From: Mitragyna speciosa
Lineage: Eukaryota > Streptophyta > Magnoliopsida > Gentianales > Rubiaceae
Reading direction: 5' to 3'
DNA: 64,000 nucleotides
NCBI GenBank assembly: GCA_024721245.1
Contig: CM045555.1
Span: 6,386,001-6,450,000, forward strand
Below the pieces are notes generated by a model. That model saw only the letters and a program-made list of their open reading frames with translations, ran no database searches and was not told where the DNA came from. Position 1 is the first letter of the stretch; every line of letters starts with the position of its first letter. Both the position numbers and the translations under genes were made by a program. This document shows positions 24,515 through 36,576 of the stretch, piece by piece.

Positions 24515-24712
24515 GTAATATTTAGGTGGTCCCGGTTCACGGGTGGACCGTGAACCCTGTAGTCTACCTTCATCTACATTTACCAAAAGTACTATAAGGC
24601 TCATGGGGTTCACAAGGAATCCAAGGATGGCCTATCAATAAAAGATGTGAGCGAAGATGTACCACAAGATTCACAACTTCACTTGTGAACGCAATCCACT
24701 TAATTATATCCC
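24515..24712. mobile_element. 198-bp Mutator-like MITE
   Basis: Flanked by perfect 9-bp repeats TTCAATTAG (24506-24514 and 24713-24721). Segment B has this word once (within 27337-27350), the empty site. Ends form an imperfect inverted repeat: TAATATTTAGGTGG / GGTTCAC on the left, TAATTAAGTGG / CGTTCAC on the right after reverse complement. Confidence 0.85.
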
Positions 24713-24765
24713 TTCAATTAGTCCAAATGTATACAACACGTATGGATGACTAGATGACATTTGAC

Positions 24766-25300
24766 CTCAATAAAAGGAAAATAAAAGGGAAAAAATAAGC
24801 CTGACATTTATTTTAATTTACTCTTATTTATTTATGACATAGCACGAATTTTTCAAATTATTGTGATCATCTCTTTTTTTAATAGTTATCTTGTTTATTT
24901 ATGACATATCTTGGATAATTAAAAAGATGATAAAGATGTAGAAATTGGAGCCAATGGAGGTATATTGGGCTACATAATTATTGCGCATTGGTTATAATAC
25001 ATAATTATTGCGCATTGGTGGTAATAATGGACAATATTATGGCTATTTTTTACTTTATGTTGAATTAATAGGTTTGTTATTTTTTAAAAATTATTTTTCT
25101 TATTTTAGTAAAAAAAATTCTAGAAGTATTTTAGGATATTCAATTAATTTTTTTGCTGACATCAGCAAAATGGATTTTTTTTGTTACCAACAGTATTGAA
25201 ATAAAGGAAGTGAGTGTAATTTTTAAAACTTAAGGGAAGTTAGGTGTAATTACGATAAACTTCAAGAGAGGGATGTGTAATTATCCCCAAGTAAGTTTTC
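24766..25300. other. Spacer between duplicated segments, with element remnant
   Basis: Its right end (AGTTAGGTGTAATTACGATA ... GTGTAATTATCCCC, about 25230-25289) resembles the end of the CCTCCCC-family elements. A 22-bp word TACATAATTATTGCGCATTG is repeated near 24974 and 24999. No gene. Confidence 0.4.
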
Positions 25301-27392
25301 CTCGTGATTCAAACACCACCCATGACTTACTGTTTGCAAGCTAGATTTTTGCAGAGTGGCTTGATTTTCAAGAACTAATTTGTTGCACAAAAAATAAAAT
25401 GTACCGGATGCAAAAGGTAAAGAAAAGTTAAAAAGCTGCAGCTTATCAACTGTCCCGAGCGTAGAATCCGAATCCCTCCGGTTTAACAGTCGTGCACGTA
25501 ATAATTTCCTACTTTCCAGATGGAGCTGGAGTCAGTTGACACTTTATGGAAAAACAAGAACACCTGAAAAATACAATAACCGTGAAAAGCGGCATATTTG
25601 GGTTCCTCTGTTCGACAAAGACAAATTACTGTAGTTCCCTTTGGGAGGGGAAAAAGAAAAAGGTATAATTTCATAAACCTCACCTGAGATTTTTGATAAT
25701 TTCACTCACTACCCCTTAAATTTGAAATATTACACATACATCCCCTATTTCTAAATATTTGGTAACAAAAAACCCAAATTGCTGACATAAGACAAAATTC
25801 CTAATGAATATCCTAATATACCCTTTGTGGTAAGTTTTTTTCAAATCAAATAAAAATCTTTTAAATACACAATCACAGCACCACTACCACCACCACCACC
25901 ACTTCTACTCAAATCAAATTGCTCGGTGATTCATCACCAACCAGCTTCTATTTCTCTGCTAAATTCCCTTAGCCACACTAATAGCCTTGCTTCAAAAATC
26001 CCTTCAACCATGCACCTAATACAGTCTTCTAATCTAGCAATACCCAAAAATTGCCTATAACCTAATCCTCAAAATCCAAGCCAAACTCCGACCAAGTTCC
26101 TTTTTATTGGCCTAATAACCACCTTACTGCTTCATAACAAGAAAACAACTCCATGATGCTGAGTTTTTCCCACTTTTACTCAAATCAAGTCAAATCAAAT
26201 CAACAATTACTTCACAAAGAAAAACCGAAAGGAAAAATTGTTAGACTTGGCAGTATAATATATTCAATGATTAAATATTTTGTTAGATTTGGCAGAGCTG
26301 GCAAGAACGGGCTTGACTACTTGGCATGAGTGGTTGGCCTTGTTAGATGAGTCTTTGATTTTAAGTTGAATATCTACGTGTGGTGATTGAGGTGGTGGTT
26401 GTAGGGGCCATTTAATGGAGAGATTTTGTGAGAGAGGGGGGAGGGTCAAGATTAATGGGATTTAGAATTCAAAGTTGGGCATGAGAGGGTGAACGATATG
26501 TAGTTTGAGTTTGACAGTGGGAGAGGAAGATAAATTTTGAAAGAGAGGATAGGGTGTTAGAGGGGAGGAAAATTGGCTAGGGGAAGACAAAGAATTTTCT
26601 TCTTTTTTGATGTTTTTCATCCTTTTTCCTGTTAAGGTAATTTTATTATTATGTTAAGGTTATTTTAGTTATTTTAACTAATGAAGGGAGGTCAGTGTAA
26701 TATTCCAAATTTGAAAGGTACTAGGTAAAATTGTCAGAAAACGTTAGTAGAGATTTCTAAAATTATCCCAAAGAAAAATCAGAATGTTACTTGCAGTCAC
26801 AAACAATATTCATCATGCTTGTCATATTCAAAAAAGAAATTCTGTTGTGCATAATTGTGTAAATATGTAAAACAGGCTCGGTTAAAACATTAGCATCCAC
26901 AGAGTCTATATCAATTTAAGGGTACTGTGCCTCAAGGTAATTGCATAATGTTGGTGCAATTATGAAATAGTTGTTTTGACAAAAAAATAAATTAATCTCA
27001 ACAAAACAAAATAACGTTGATAGTGAAAAAATGAAAAGTACATAATTTTTTATAATGACTAAAATCTCTCTCTCTAAACATTTTAATGTGTCCCCAAAAA
27101 CTACCACTAGAATTTTTGTAAATGTACAAGAAGAAAAAGCAAAATACCATAAAGAATTATGTACAAGACAATCCTTCATATGTAACATTGCAATTTGAAC
27201 TTGTAAATATTTTACATTTTTGTACTCAAATCTCTCTTTGTGATTCTCGTGTATGATTAGAGCAACGAGCTTTCTCAATCTCATAGTCAATGTCCAGACA
27301 ATTTACGTGTTGCCTGGGACCAAGTCAATACGCAATCATTCAATTAGTCCAAATGTATACAACTCATATGGATGAGGAGATGACATTTGACC
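25301..27392 (+). repeat. Tandemly duplicated segment, copy B
   Basis: Direct repeat of 22673-24765, about 535 bp downstream of it. It carries one insertion of its own (25662-26769) and has empty sites where copy A has three insertions. Confidence 0.9.
25662..26769. mobile_element. 1.1-kb non-autonomous Mutator-like element, CCTCCCC family
   Basis: Perfect 9-bp duplication AAAGAAAAA at 25653-25661 and 26770-26778. Left end GGTATAATTTCATAAACCTC and right end GAGATTTCTAAAATTATCCC match the 23524-24183 family. Segment A has the empty site GGAGGGAAAAAGAAAAATGA near 23232. Internal sequence has weak Gln/Pro-rich frames but no transposase. Confidence 0.88.
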
Positions 27393-27889
27393 ATATCCAC
27401 AACCTTATCATTCATTTTTTGTCCTATAAACAAGTGTCGCAATTAAGTTCAAGTGCGAAAGTAACATATCCTTCGAAGTAACATTATACTAAACCATTCA
27501 CACCTTCGCAATAGAAAATGTACAAGGAAAATTCAATTTAAGGATGACATGAAAGTGCCAAAATAAAAATATATTGATGAAATTATTCTCTCGAAATGAA
27601 GCAATACAGCTAGAGTTGGCTGCATTTGTATTGTGTTTTCAGAAGTATTTTTCATATAATAATATTGTAACATCTTTTGAGATGTTACTTATGTGAGTTG
27701 CAAAAATTAATTAAATGTCGGCTTCAAAAAATGAAAATATTTCAATGGAATTTTAAAGATTATTACAATCGCACTTACGTAATATGGGGACTAAATACGA
27801 ATATTCCACAAGAAGTTAATCATCTTCATCATAATCACGTGTTGAAACTATAGATCTTATTACAAGACGGGAAAGTTCCTAACTTCCAA
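27393..27889. other. Intergenic, no feature recognised
   Basis: AT-rich; no open frame or repeat structure identified before the MITE at 27900. Confidence 0.5.
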
Positions 27890-27899
27890 CTTTCCGTGG

Positions 27900-28070
27900 G
27901 AGTGAGTATTGCGTGCACCACGCGCGCTACGTGGCGTGCCACGTGGTGCACTAGAACCAATCACACATCGTCAAATAATACAAGGTATAGCCCACCATTG
28001 CCACATGACGATAAATTATTGGTTCTAGTACACCACGTGGCAATGCACGTGGTGTATTGTATACTTTTCC
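27900..28070. mobile_element. G-box-rich MITE, copy 2, in the promoter of the 28273 gene
   Basis: Same family as 23001-23171 but in the opposite orientation. Flanked by perfect direct repeats CTTTCCGTGG (27890-27899 and 28071-28080), 10 bp, or 9 bp if the outer G belongs to the terminus. Contains CACGTG at 27940-27945, 28034-28039 and 28046-28051, plus one TACGTG. Its right end lies about 80 bp upstream of the TATA box at 28152. Confidence 0.9.
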
Positions 28071-28151
28071 CTTTCCGTGGTCCCCTATGGTCAAAGAGGT
28101 CGGCCATTTTGAAGTGTACGCCTCCATTTTCTTCCTCCACAATCTACAAAC

Positions 28152-28159
28152 TATAAAAG
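28152..28159 (+). promoter_or_regulatory. TATA box of the 28273 gene
   Basis: TATAAAAG, 121 bp upstream of the start codon; transcription would begin near 28184, leaving a 5' leader of about 90 nt. Confidence 0.65.
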
Positions 28160-28272
28160 TAGCTTTGGCGTGAGACTTCATTTCAACTTCTCAGCTTATT
28201 TAGCATTCTATCTACTACAACATTTCATACACGAATTTGATCAAACCCTTTTCTTCTTCCTCAATTTTAGCC

Positions 28273-28542
28273 ATGGAAATTATAGAAAACTTGGGAGACA
28301 TTTTGTTCAAGGTGGGCTTGTTTGTTTTGGTCCAAGCTCTGGTATTTCTTATCCTAACTCAGTCTTCCAACGTCTTCTCAAAGACGCCCAGGTCCTTCAG
28401 TTTCAAGCCAGCTCGGTCGGTCAGCATCCGGAGGATGGCGGCTGCCCTTGCCGATATGCCTGCCGGAGGAGAGTTGTCTCCCACGGCAAATGATGGAAGA
28501 ACTCTCACCAGAGAGAAGTCAAACTTGCGGGGCTACGATTGA
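28273..28542 (+). CDS. Small single-pass membrane protein, conserved-looking plant family, 89 aa
   Basis: The start is ATG in the context GCCATGG, a good plant initiation context; the in-frame codons upstream lack an ATG. The product begins MEIIENLGDILFKVGLFVLV. Residues about 11-29 form one hydrophobic segment, then polar SSNVFSKTPR, then a basic/Ser stretch SFSFKPARSVSIRRM (41-55), then AALADMPAGGELSP and a polar tail. The basic stretch after the membrane segment suggests the C-terminus faces the cytosol. From general memory, plants have small proteins with an N-terminal hydrophobic segment followed by an SFSFxPARSVSIRR-like motif; I cannot give a name or function. The gene is intronless with a TATA box and a G-box-rich MITE upstream, so control by bZIP/bHLH factors is possible (inference). 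Confidence 0.85.
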   Translation: MEIIENLGDILFKVGLFVLVQALVFLILTQSSNVFSKTPRSFSFKPARSVSIRRMAAALADMPAGGELSPTANDGRTLTREKSNLRGYD

Positions 28543-29065
28543 ATAATTTTATGAGAGTTTTTCATACGAATAGATGCCAAGATTTTGTTGGTGATTGATA
28601 TGTATGTATTTAGTTTTATGATCTTTGGTGTGTTTTAGGTATTGGTTTTGTTCCTTGAGAGTAGTCGAGGATTATAGTATTGTAATTTTATTTGTACATA
28701 TTGATCTTCAATTAGTCTCGGGCTATCAGCAATACACAATTTGGTCTTGATTTGGTAGTTTTGAGTGTTTTGTTATGTATTGATTTTGTGTGATACAAAA
28801 ATTATACATTTGTTTTTGGCTGCTTCTATAATCCTCTTTTTCAGAAATCAATTTACTAGTTACTGTAAATGAAAAATAATGTACTGCTACAGTATATGAT
28901 GAAAATCTATAAACTATTTAGAATAAAGTAAGACTTTTCCTACTTAAATCAGTCTTTAATTTCTCATGTTTTCCTTAGAAAAGAGTAATTTTTAAGACAA
29001 ATGTCGTCCGGATCAAAATTAGTATCATTTATCAGAAGGCTTTTATTAATTGAGGTTTAAAGTTC

Positions 29066-29181
29066 TAGATAGTCAAAGGATAAAGCTTTGACAAGTTTCA
29101 CCTACTGTTTTTTTTGAAAACAAGTTTCACCAACTTTGTTAGATAGTCAGAGGATAAAGCTTTGACAAGTTTCACCTACCT
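29066..29181. repeat. Direct repeat, two copies 74 bp apart
   Basis: TAGATAGTCAAAGGATAAAG at 29066 and TAGATAGTCAGAGGATAAAG at 29140 each continue with CTTTGACAAGTTTCACCTAC. Confidence 0.85.
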
Positions 29182-30573
29182 TGTTAAATTATAGGTTCTA
29201 TACAAATGAGACCTGCAAACCGAATTGATTTAAAAATTTTCTGTTGTTAGAAGCAGAGATGGTGCTTTGTTAGCTAATTTGAATTTAATATGGACCTACA
29301 TGTTAGACAGTTTGTTGCAGACTGCACAATCGTCAAAAAACTAGTTATTCTTTATCAAATGGCAACTCAATTAACCAAACCCCCCGTTATTAAAACAAAA
29401 AAGGCTTCATACACCTTTATTGAAATATACTTGAGCATTATTCCTTCGAATACCATTTACTAGCTCCATCATTTATTTTGAGTAGGTCTATTAATGAATC
29501 GAGTCACTTGTGAGCAATTTGGTCAAAAGCTCAATTTGAGTATACAGTTTGACTGAGCTCGAGCAACTCCACTCAATTGTCTAATCGAATTCAAGCATGC
29601 AGAGTACTTAATTCGAAAGCTTGTCGCACTATTCTAGTATTTATATATATTTTAATTTTTATTTATATATGCAAAATTACTAAACTAATTGTACTCTTTG
29701 AAAAAAATTGTATCTTTCATATTTCCTAATTTTAAATGGTTAAAGATAATTTTGTCATTTTATTAATTTGAAATAAAAATCATAAATTTAAAAAAGTCTA
29801 GGCATTCGATTTGAGTTCAAACTTGAGCTCGAACTAAAAAATTGGAAACTTGACAAATTCAAACTCAAATATGAATATACCTATTTAGGAGTCGAGTCAA
29901 AAGCTTCAAAATGATTATATTTGAGTTCAATTTGACTCGTTTACATCCTTAATTTGAATATGTAAGATTTAGCAAACTTTTGCTAGGAATATGCCTCAAA
30001 TCCTTGTATAATTTGAATTTCATTTTCCTTCATCATCTCTTCTTCCATTATTTTGATCATATATCCCACATTAGAAGTATAAAGGCCAGGGATGAAACAT
30101 AGGAAATTGGATTTTTTTTTTTTTTTGGGGGAGGAGCGACATTGGCATATAAAAACAAGATTTTATTTTAGGGATAAAATTTAAACAAAGTATAATAAAG
30201 TATTATATATAAAATATTATTCTGTTTGATATTTGCAATGATAAAACGACTGCATATAATCAAAATGTATAATCAAATTACTTATTGAAACCCAAAATGT
30301 GTGTTTTTGTATGTGGTAAGTTCTGTTTATTTCGTAACCATATATTTGATATAATTAAAATAATATCTCCATTAACGAGAAAAAATATTAGAAATCATTG
30401 AGTATGTGTGTATACCGCATGTCTTCTCGTCGTTTTACCAATTGTCTTCTCTTCCTTTTATGTTCTCTTCTTGTAATCATGTCTCCTTTATTGAGTCGAT
30501 TTGCCATTTTATAAATAAGGGGGCAAGGTAAAGCAGTTTTCTTGATCAGGGCTGATGTTGCATTCTTAAACGT

Positions 30574-30598
30574 GCCATGCCATGCCATGCCATGCCAT
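30574..30598. repeat. (GCCAT)5 microsatellite
   Basis: Five uninterrupted pentamer units. Confidence 0.9.
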
Positions 30599-31692
30599 AT
30601 TGCACGTGGACACAATTTTATGAGACGAAATCACTTTCAAGGGTGTAAGGGTATTTTGTGCATCAATTTTTACGTCTTCCTGTAATAAGTTTTCCTTATT
30701 TGTTCTGAATTTAATCTATCAAATTACTTTATTTGTAACAACTTTTCACTTGTATTGTTACCATAACCACATGGCAGAGGGGCACAGTACTGCATACTAA
30801 ACTTTTCATGATCTGAGCAAAGAATAATTTCATTCTGTAATTCCAGAGTAACTTGGATTGTGATAAATTGGGCTTTCTGAAATTGATTAGCCTTTGATTT
30901 AATCTACTTCTTATAAGAAGTTTAAATTAAGAAAAAAGGAAGTTGCATGTTGTTATTCTCACAAACAATACTAGGGGTAACTGAAACTTCTATATGTATT
31001 CTGTGTACTACTTTTGCAGTGACTTAAATGATTTGAAGAATTGGGTCATGTTCTAGTAAAGACGTAATTTACTTTTAAAATGTGAAAATTTGAAGTTTAG
31101 GTTTTGAAGTGTAAAAATGTGTGTAGAACACTAATGAGCTATCCTATGTTTTGTGGAGGCTAATACTTAGGTAGTAGCGTGTAGACTTGCCATGATCATC
31201 TAGACTGATTACATTTATCTTCCAGAAAAGGATAACTAGTAGTAGATATTGCCATCGTATATGGGTTTCCATTGTGTTACCCACTAGATAAGACCATATA
31301 AAACCTTAAATATTTCAATACTTCATGTGAAGTATCGTTATTTCGTTACACTAATAATTTTAATCCCACATGCAAAAGAGATTTCTTATGGCCATATCTT
31401 CTAGATTACTAGTTTTTCCATAACCATCCACCACGTAAACTAAACATTTACTTACGATAGTCCAAAAATTTATGAGCAGTTTTTGAAACTCCAACGAGGA
31501 TTTTGGGCGCTGGCCTTGTGTCCAAGTTGGGCTTACTCTTTTGAGCAGTGGTGTGTAACCTAAAATGATGATATCTTGTCTTCGGCTAGAAATGCTAACT
31601 ATTTTTGAGAATTATTCTCCATGCCACCGTACTCATGAATGAGTAGGCGATGTGTAAGAATCATTGTAAATCTTCATCGAAGCTGGTAGTCT

Positions 31693-31697
31693 ATTTT
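31693..31697. repeat. Left target-site duplication of copia (ATTTT)
   Basis: ATTTT directly before the 5' LTR; identical to 36925-36929 directly after the 3' LTR. Confidence 0.85.
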
Positions 31698-32043
31698 TGT
31701 AGAAATATGGTGATTCTACAACAAGAAAGAAACAGCTCAAGTGGAGGTACAGCTCAGCTGGAGCAGGAACGTGAGGAGCAAGCAAGTCAAGCCACTCAGC
31801 AATCCAAAATCTTATCTCACATGCTGTAACTGAAATGCACATGCTGTAACTATAATTTCGAGCATCCTAGAGTAGTGGATAAGTGTAGATAAAGTAGAAT
31901 TAGTTAGGAATTTGCTAGCTGTCAATTTTTGATTCGTTCCAGTAATTTTGAGTTTTTGTATATAAACTGATCATTGTAAATGTTCTGATTTGAGGAATGA
32001 AACAGGAAATATTCCCAAATTATCTTGATTCATTTCTTCTTCA
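31698..32043 (+). repeat. 5' LTR of copia
   Basis: 346 bp from TGTAGAAATATGG to TTTCTTCTTCA; GTATATAAAC near 31958 is a probable TATA box. Confidence 0.93.
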
Positions 32044-32055
32044 TGGTATCAGAGC
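32044..32055 (+). promoter_or_regulatory. Primer-binding site (initiator tRNA-Met)
   Basis: TGGTATCAGAGC directly abuts the 5' LTR and is the standard complement to the 3' end of initiator tRNA-Met in plant copia elements. Confidence 0.93.
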
Positions 32056-32088
32056 AGCTTCTGATCCATTAGATTCAATCCAACGAAA

Positions 32089-35000
32089 ATGGCTGAGGAT
32101 GGTGTTGTAATCAACACATCAGCTCAATACAATGAAGATCCATTGTATCTTCAGAGCTCAGAACCATCCTAGGAATGGATCCTGGTTACATCACCTCTGA
32201 TAGGAGAAACCTACTTAAGCTGGAGTACGATCCATTCAAAATCGTCATTAGGAGCAAAATTAAAGCTGGGATTCATCACAGGCACTTGTGAAAGGTCAGC
32301 TAGTTCCTTCATCCAAGCTGGAGCAATGGGAGAGGGTTGACTGTATGGTAAGATCTTGAATCTTAAACTCCATTTCGAAAGAAATTGTGGAAGCCTTTAT
32401 TTATACTACTACTGCTAAGGACTTTATGGGATGAATTACAAGAGAGATATGGAGAATGTAATGGGCCATTGCTTGTACCAATTGCAGAGGAGATTAGTAG
32501 TATAAATCAAGGATTCTCACAAGCTGGAAAAATACTATACTAGATTAAAGAAATTATAGGATGAAGCTAACATGTTTAATGCCGATTCCTGTGTGTACTT
32601 GTGGAGCTGGAAAGGAGGTTTCTGATCTTGCTTCTTTCAATAGATTGATGCAGTTTTTAATGGGCTTGAATGATAGTTTTGATAACGTTAGAAACCAGAT
32701 TCTTGTTATGGATCCATTACCCTCTGTGAATAGAGCCTATTCAATGGTTTTGAGTGTGGAAAAACAGAGGGATGTACATGCTGTATTTCCCGAGAAGAAT
32801 GATAATATGGCTTTGGTTGCAAGGGGACAAACTGCAAAAAGAGATAATGGAGGGAGAGGTTCAAGCAGAGGAAGAGGATCTGCAGGAAGAAGTAATGCCA
32901 GAAGGTTTGGGAATAATGACAAGGAGCATATGCATTCTGAACACTGTAATATGGAGGGACATACAAAGGAGACCTGCTTCAAAATTCATGGATACCCAGA
33001 TTGGTATAAGAATTTAAAGGAGCAAAAAGGGAGAAATGGAGGAAGTAATAGGCAGGCAGCAAACATGGCTGATACACCTCTGGACTTCAATGATGAATAC
33101 GTAGGAATGGATGATGGAGCACAGACTTCAAACATAGCTGCCATAGTACAACAGGAGCTGATGAAACTATTGAACGAGAATATGCCACGAGAAAGCATTA
33201 AACAGGTGAACTATGCTCATGTAAGGAATTTTTTAGGTATGAAAACTTATCATTTTGCTTTTACTATATTTGATTAGGTGAAACCTAAATCCTGGATACA
33301 AGATACAGGAGCCAGTAGTCACATGTGCTCAAAACTTGACCTATTACAAAATGCAAAACAAATTACCCAATATACACCTATATACTTACCAGATGGATCA
33401 ATGAAATAAGTAGAAATGATAAGAGATGCGAACATACATCAAACCTTGAAATTGACAAATGTTCTGCATGTTCCTGCCTTCTATTATAATCTCATTTCAG
33501 TGTATAGATTAACACACGCTGTACAAATTAAGATATCCTTTTATCCAACTCATTGCCTATTGTAGGACATAAGGAGTGAAGAAGTGTTAGCAGTGGATAA
33601 GCTGATAGAAAAATTATACCTACTAGATAGTTTATGCTTTTAGAATAAAAGAAATGAGATATGTAATCAGTTGCATGTACTTAGTGTGCAAGCAAATTAC
33701 AGAACATCTTGTACTGATTTCTGATATTATGAATGAGAATTCAAGTGGTGTTTCTTTTGAATGGCATAAGAAACTTGCCATTCATCTCTATTGTTTTACA
33801 GCACCTATATTTCTTAAAACCTCAGATAAATCAAAATGAAAAAGCCTCATGCAAGAATGCGAAACTTGTCATAGAGCTAAACAACACAGATTGAGTTTTC
33901 CTACCAGTAGGAATCACACATCACAGATATTTCACTTGATCCATGTAGATTCTATGGGGTCCTTATAGACAACATTCTTTGACAGAAACTCCTTACATGC
34001 TCACTATAGTTGATGATTTCAGTAGATGTACCTGGATATTTTTACTTGTTCATAAATCTCAAGTGGTAAGAACATTGAGAGATTTTTTCTACCATGATAA
34101 AAACTCAGTTTGAGAAAAATGTTAAGAACATCAGAACAGACAATGGCACTGAATTTACAATTCAGAATGCCAAAGTTTGTTCAGAGAACTTGGAAATATT
34201 CATCAAAGGTCTTGTGTTTACACCCCTCAACAGAATGGTATTGTAGAAAGAAAATACAAAGCACCTAATTCAAGTGGCTAGGTCTCTGATGTTTCAAGCT
34301 AATCTTCCACCAAAATTTTGGCCATTTTCTCTTCTGATGGCCACACATGTTATAAACAGAACACCTACCCCTCTCTTAAATTGGCACACTCCATTTGAAA
34401 AATTGTTTGGCCATAAACCAGACTACACAACATTGAAAATATTTGGCTGCCTTTGCTATGCAACCAACATCTCACCTCAGAAAACAAATTTGATACTCGA
34501 TCACATAAATGTGTTTTATTGGATTCAATCGAGGACAGAAAGGATACAAGTTGTATGACTTAGACTCAAACAAAATCATTATAAGTAGGGATGTCATATT
34601 TCATGAAAATGTGTTTCTCTATCATCACTCTATTGAGCAGAAGTTCCAAACACCCTTACCTTTAGCATCAGTTGACATTTTATCTGAAAATGAGAACCCC
34701 ATCATATATAGACCAGAAAACCAGAATGACACAGCTTCAAATGAAACACCAAATGAACCTCCAGTCCATTATCTTGACACAAGAGAAACACCACATGAAA
34801 CTCAGAGAAAAAGTACAAGAGTAAAAACTAAACCTGTCTGGTTGCAGGACTATGTAGCAGGAGTAATTTCTCAGGTTGGCGAACAGACTGTTGATACAGA
34901 TTCTCAAAGTATAGTAAAAGGAACTTCTCCATACACTCCACCTACCTTTCCATTCAAAATTTCACCTCACATAAACACTGCACATGTGTCTTTTTTGGCA

Positions 35001-36576
35001 AATATATCTAGTGTGCAGGAACCATTATCATATACTCATGCAAGTAAAGACAAGGGTTGGTGTGAAGCAATGCAGAAAGAGTTAACGGCCCTCGAAGAAA
35101 ATGACACATGAGAGTTAGCTAAGCTACCAAAAGGAAAGAAAGTGATAGGATCAAAATGGGTGTACAAAGTTAAATTAAGGCCAGATGGAAAGGTGGACAA
35201 ACTAAAGGTCATAGTTGGTGGCTAAAGGGTATCATCAAGTTGTAGGAGTTGATTTTAAAGAAAGTTTTTCTCCTGTAGCTAAACTGGTGACAATCAGAAT
35301 ACTTACTTGCAATAGCTGCTTCGAAGAACTGGCATTTGCATCAGCTAGACATTAACAATGCCTTCTTGCATAGTGTATTAGAGGAAGAAGTTTACATGAC
35401 ACCACCTGAAGGATATGCTAAGGCAGGTCCAGGAGAAGTTTGTAAGCTTAAAGAAGAGTATCTATGGGTTAAAGTAAGCATCCAGACAGTGGAATGTAGA
35501 GTTTAGCAATAAACTCAAGGCATTTTGAGTTTCAACAATCTCAGCATGATAACTGTCTATTCATCAAGCAAGGTGAAACAAACTTTCACTGTCTTACTAA
35601 TATATGTGGATGATGTCCTTGATAGCAGGAAATGCTATAGAAGAAATTGAAGCATTGAAGGCCTATTTACATCAAGTTGTTTACTATCAAAGACTTAGGC
35701 AATGCCTAAGTATTTTCTGGGGTTAGAAATTTCTAGGACAGAAAAGGGAATCTATGTTAACCAGAGAAAATATGCTCTGGATATAATAAATGATGCTGGA
35801 CTACTTGGAGCTAAACCTGCGAAGACACCTATGTTAAGAGGAAAAGGATTGACAACTGAAGAAGGTGCAGTATTGGACAATCTAGAGCAATACAGAAGAC
35901 TAGTTGGTAGGCTGCTTTATTTGAATTTCACTAGACCAGATATAGCATATAGTGTTCAGCAACTTAGTCAATTTGTCCAGGCTCCTACAAAGACACACTG
36001 GTTGGCAGCCTTGTATTTGTTAAGATACATCAAGTCATCTCCATCACAAGGATTATTATTTCCAGCCAAGAATGACTTGATTTTGCAGGGATTTTCTGAC
36101 GCAGATTGGACCTCTTGTCTGGATACCAGAAGGTCTTTAACAGGTTATTGCGTATTTCTTGGAAATGCCTTAGTCTCTTGGAAGACTAAGAAACAAACTA
36201 CTATCTCTAAATCATCTGCAGAGGCAGAGTATAGAAGTCTTGCTGCAACAGTATGTGAACTACAGTGGATTACATATATACTTGCAGAATTCAAGATCAT
36301 TCCTAAGCTTCCTATTTCATCTTTGGTGCTGATAACAAGGCTGCAATTCACATCACTGAGAATCCTGTGTTTCACGAACGAACAAAACACTTAGAGATTG
36401 ATTGTCATTTAGTGCGAAACAAGTACAAAGAAGGTTTTGTTATACCAAGACATGTTGCTTCTCAACATCAGCTAGCTGATATATTCACTAAGGCATTATC
36501 TGGAACTCAGTTTCATACTTTAGTATCCAAGTTAGGGCTTGGCAGATTACCACCAAGCTCCAACTTGAGGAGGGGA
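32089..36576 (+). pseudogene. Degenerate copia gag-pol
   Basis: ATG at 32089 (MAEDGVVINTSAQYNEDPLY) runs to an early in-frame TAG near 32170. Gag resumes at 32561-33277 with a degraded zinc knuckle: the expected first Cys is Ser (HSEHCNMEGHTKETC). Protease has the DTGAS motif near 33306. Integrase shows CETCHRAKQH near 33850, a TDNGTEF stretch near 34138 and a C-terminal part at 34274-35111. Reverse transcriptase has WVYKVKLRPDGK near 35160 and the catalytic YVDD at 35603-35614. RNase H spans 35702-36540 with SDADW and SSAEAEY. Frames shift or stop at least ten times, so no polyprotein can be made. Confidence 0.92.
36567..36576 (+). promoter_or_regulatory. Polypurine tract of copia
   Basis: GAGGAGGGGA directly precedes the TG of the 3' LTR. 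Confidence 0.85.

Larger units (their letters stand above)
22673..24765 (+). repeat. Tandemly duplicated segment, copy A
   Basis: Starts CTCGTGATTCAAACACCAC and ends GACATTTGACC. It aligns with 25301-27392 in the same orientation at high identity once four transposon insertions are removed. Copy A carries insertions at 23001-23171, 23524-24183 and 24515-24712; copy B lacks all three. No gene recognised inside. Confidence 0.9.
28543..31692. other. Intergenic DNA with minor repeats
   Basis: No gene recognised. Holds a 74-bp-period direct repeat (29066-29181), a diverged GAGCTC-type hAT-like remnant (about 29490-29955, ending GACTCGTTTACATCC) and a (GCCAT)n repeat at 30574-30598. Confidence 0.5.

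Noticed and set aside
22673..27392. CRISPR-like or satellite array
   Set aside because: The repeats are one 2-kb tandem duplication plus transposons, not short regular units; the genome is eukaryotic.
28170..28493. 107-codon overlapping frame starting before the small membrane protein
   Set aside because: Different frame, no Kozak-like start, and the overlapping 89-codon frame has the hydrophobic segment and a coherent composition.
30388..30615. 75-codon minus-strand frame
   Set aside because: Includes the translated (GCCAT)n microsatellite and has no other support.
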